Shown here: one piece after another, positions 63,086 to 64,000 of the stretch
How positions within the stretch are numbered: position 1 is the first letter of the stretch
How the letters are laid out: every line of letters begins with the position of its first letter
Source: CAZTTH01 sp964615975
GTDB taxonomy: Bacteria > Verrucomicrobiota > Lentisphaeria > JABSQK01 > JAJFLO01
Length of the DNA stretch: 64,000 nucleotides
Assembly: GCA_964615975.1 (NCBI GenBank)
Contig: CAZTTH010000003.1
Span: forward strand, 1 to 64,000
Direction of reading: 5' to 3'
Position numbers and translations under genes: made by a program
Notes under the pieces: generated by a model
The model's input: only the letters and a program-made list of their open reading frames with translations
Databases searched by the model: none
Told to the model about the DNA's origin: nothing

Positions 63086-64000
63086 TCAACTTTCGCTATC
63101 CTCCGTCCGGGGTATGGAGAGGGTAAATATCGTCCCCTTACCGACTGTGCTTGCGACCTGTATTTTCGCATGGTTCGATTCTATCAATCTGGCCACAATC
63201 GCCAATCCAAGGCCGGTACCATCATGTCTCGTGGTGAAAAATGCCTCAAAGATATGGTCGATTTGGTCTGGGGGAATACCGTTGCCGGTATCCGCGATTT
63301 CGACAATAGCGCATAAGCGCTCCTCTCGGGTTGTTATGATCAGTTTGCCGCCGTCCGCCATTGCTTCAAGAGCATTGGCAATGAGATTCACGAAGATCTG
63401 ATGAAAGTGTGAATGATCGATAAAAACATTCAGTGTTTCCCGACAATATGCTTTGACGATGGAAAATTCGGCCTGCGCGACCTTCGCCGGCAGCAGCGCC
63501 AAACTGTTGTCAATGATCGCATGAATATTCACGTTGCGGAATTCGGGACGTAACGGTTTGGCAAAATTCAGAATTTTATCGACGATCTGCTTCATACACT
63601 CCATTGCGGCCAGTATGTGGGCGTAATTACTATTGTTCTTCGATGTTATCGCCAGTTCCCTGGCAAGACTGTCCAAGCGCAATTCGAGCGCCGCCAATGG
63701 ATTGCGGATTTCGTGCGCGACGGATGCCGAAAACTCGCCTAAAACAGCCATTCGTTTCGTCCGGTATTTCTGTTCGCGCAACCCGTGTATCTCAGTCATG
63801 TCGCGCACGACTTCTATAAAATAATCGCCAGTGGCCCCGGCAATGAATCGGATACTCACTTCTACAGGGGTTAGGGCGCCATCTTTATGCTTGTGCATGG
63901 ATTCAAACACCATGGAACCATTCACCTTGACATCTTCGGCAAAGCGATTCCAGGCTAGTTCATCGATGATTTCAGCCTGAATATCCTGTATGGTCAACGC
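63086..64000 (-). CDS. PAS-histidine kinase, 5' end beyond the window
   Basis: The C-terminal 305 residues of a kinase. The end of a PAS/PAC domain (HKHKDGALTPVEVSIRFIAGATGDYFIEVVRDMTE) is followed by HisKA with FSASVAHEIRNPLAALELRLDSL and HATPase_c with NLIANALEAMADGG, DTGNGIP and GTGLGLAIVARLIESNHAKI. The frame is open to the last base of the window, so the sensor part is missing. This NtrB/AtoS type normally pairs with an NtrC-type regulator, which is the next gene. Confidence 0.9.
   Translation of the reverse strand, partial: ALTIQDIQAEIIDELAWNRFAEDVKVNGSMVFESMHKHKDGALTPVEVSIRFIAGATGDYFIEVVRDMTEIHGLREQKYRTKRMAVLGEFSASVAHEIRNPLAALELRLDSLARELAITSKNNSNYAHILAAMECMKQIVDKILNFAKPLRPEFRNVNIHAIIDNSLALLPAKVAQAEFSIVKAYCRETLNVFIDHSHFHQIFVNLIANALEAMADGGKLIITTREERLCAIVEIADTGNGIPPDQIDHIFEAFFTTRHDGTGLGLAIVARLIESNHAKIQVASTVGKGTIFTLSIPRTEDSES

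Overview
The window comes from the chromosome of a Gram-negative bacterium of about 50% GC. Evidence for an outer membrane and periplasm is a TonB-dependent receptor, a YfiR-family periplasmic protein, an HtrA protease and a pseudopilin. I cannot place the phylum firmly. Two mevalonate-type GHMP kinases, a pseudopilin with Lys instead of Gly at the cleavage position, an Hsp70-DUF3731-like ATPase, DUF4159, Sel1 and FHA proteins, and hairpin-rich intergenic repeats suggest a PVC-type lineage (for example Lentisphaerota). This is a low-confidence inference.

Layout. 1-3100: a transposase remnant, a frameshifted DinB gene, a MITE-like repeat and a GC-rich DHA2-type exporter that looks acquired. 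3187-10014: a sigma54-type regulator, a threonine-synthase-like protein lacking the PLP lysine, then a coupled minus-strand run of mevalonate kinase, a second GHMP kinase, a nitroreductase and a frameshifted LeuA-like enzyme. 10524-12634: three tandem AIM24-family paralogues. 12688-24585: mostly minus-strand housekeeping genes (comM/yifB, pseudopilin, DNA methylase, aguB-like amidase, truB-nrnA-rbfA, infB, nusA, a Sel1 protein). 24700-32300: a plus-strand run of DUF4159 protein, HtrA protease, Hsp70-like ATPase, FHA protein and metallo-beta-lactamase-fold hydrolase.

32606-34697 is a decayed chromosomal integron: an integron-integrase pseudogene facing away from two attC sites and two typical cassette genes (YCII and VOC families). 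Next to it lies a DUF4160/DUF2442 pair whose DUF4160 gene carries a nonsense codon. 35826-48604 is core metabolism and cell-envelope genes (alr, nth, a bioF-like gene, ptsP, coaX, psd, thioredoxin-fold and others). A 50-base repeat sits 60-130 bases upstream of three of these plus-strand genes, always in the same orientation. A tRNA-Tyr lies at 48682-48766 beside a perfect 25-bp inverted repeat.

48986-64000 is a signalling island. It holds five histidine kinases (one cut by the window edge), two stand-alone receiver proteins, a TonB receptor-YfiR-kinase operon and an NtrC-type regulator. Only that last regulator has a recognisable DNA-binding output. The end of the window is rich in hairpin repeats, contains the second MITE-like copy, and has another decayed DUF2442/DUF4160 pair.

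The items most worth a second look are the relic integron, the two dispersed repeat families, the lysine-less threonine-synthase homologue, and the FHA protein with four repeated Thr motifs in its N-terminal tail.
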